Part shown: piece after piece, positions 63,863 through 64,000 of the stretch
Position numbering within the stretch: position 1 is the stretch's first letter
How the letters are laid out: each line of letters begins with the position of its first letter
Assembly: GCA_031549145.1 (NCBI GenBank)
Contig: JAVBQI010000082.1
Coordinates: 12,937-76,936 of the forward strand
From: JAVBSX01 sp031549145
GTDB taxonomy: Bacteria > Planctomycetota > Planctomycetia > Pirellulales > Thermoguttaceae
Direction of reading: 5' to 3'
DNA: 64,000 nt
Program-made: the position numbers and the translations under genes
Notes under the pieces: generated by a model
Seen by the model: only the letters and a program-made list of their open reading frames with translations
What the model was told of the DNA's origin: nothing
Databases searched by the model: none

Positions 63863-64000
63863 AGACCTTAACCAAGCGAAGCCGGAAAGGGTTTAAACGA
63901 AAAAATCTGAAATCCTCCTTGTTTTTCAGCACCAATCGCTGAAAATGGTTTTACGAAAGCCAACCCAAGAAAGGATTTCAGATGAATACGAAAATACACG
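63863..64000 (+). mobile_element. Putative left end of an insertion sequence
   Basis: Calx-beta homology stops abruptly at 63862. The new DNA holds a hairpin pair, ctgaaatcctccttg (63907-63921) and caagaaaggatttcag (63966-63981), with a smaller palindrome ttttcagc/gctgaaaa between. Immediately after, an ATG at 63982 begins MNTKIH, the start seen in several IS5-type transposases. The window ends there, so terminal repeats and the transposase cannot be checked. Confidence 0.4.

Overview
The window looks like a chromosomal segment of a planctomycete (Planctomycetota, probably a Pirellulales/Thermoguttaceae-type lineage). The evidence is protein content: two very large secreted proteins with the planctomycete LEPR-XLL-type N-terminal motif, two secreted c-type haem proteins resembling hydrazine synthase alpha, a planctomycete-type neutral ceramidase, a choice-of-anchor-A PEP-CTERM protein, and Calx-beta and RHS surface-protein debris. 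GC content is moderately high by eye. I saw no rRNA, tRNA or CRISPR array.

Layout. 1-8 kb: the 3' end of a ceramidase-like gene, then an RND efflux pair (lipoprotein adaptor and AcrB-type pump) and a DUF4173-like membrane protein. 8-14.5 kb: a PEP-CTERM protein behind a good sigma-54 promoter, then a type IV pilus ATPase cluster: an intact PilT, a membrane-anchored GspE/PilB-like protein with destroyed nucleotide motifs, and two small membrane proteins. 14.5-21.4 kb (minus strand): a secreted M16-type protein lacking both zinc motifs, a membrane-anchored thioredoxin-fold protein and the first hydrazine-synthase-alpha-like protein. 21.6-26.2 kb: a small membrane protein, a BRCT-MerR-TPR fusion, a zinc-ribbon ExbD and an Hsp70 homologue. 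26.4-29.1 kb: a decayed type I restriction-modification locus that keeps an apparently intact AAA ATPase/TOPRIM-like pair (RloA/RloB-like), with short direct repeats at its ends. 29.2-30.7 kb: phosphofructokinase and RuvC. 31-34.6 kb: a CAP-domain/Calx-beta surface protein between two inverted copies of a 110-bp repeat. 34.9-41 kb: two glycosyltransferases, a conserved protein of unknown role, ThpR and a hybrid histidine kinase. 41-50 kb: the second hydrazine-synthase-alpha-like protein, a pseudopilin and a GH38 alpha-mannosidase. 50.2-59.9 kb: a 3,224-residue cadherin-like protein with a dockerin-like region and a metzincin-like C-terminus. 60-64 kb: a rearranged accessory patch of inverted RHS fragments, an IS5-type transposase tail, an RHH-GNAT-XRE cassette, a broken Calx-beta gene and what looks like the start of another IS.

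The genes point to a carbohydrate-degrading, surface-protein-rich bacterium: glycan hydrolysis (GH38), carbohydrate-binding-like domains, a dockerin-like module, envelope glycosylation, pili and multidrug export. Intergenic DNA is full of palindromic repeats that are repeatedly nested inside one another. The parts most worth a second look are the RloAB-like pair in the decayed hsd locus, the two predicted pseudoenzymes (GspE-like and M16-like), the sigma-54-driven PEP-CTERM gene, the paired haem/beta-propeller proteins, and the GNAT/XRE cassette at the right end.
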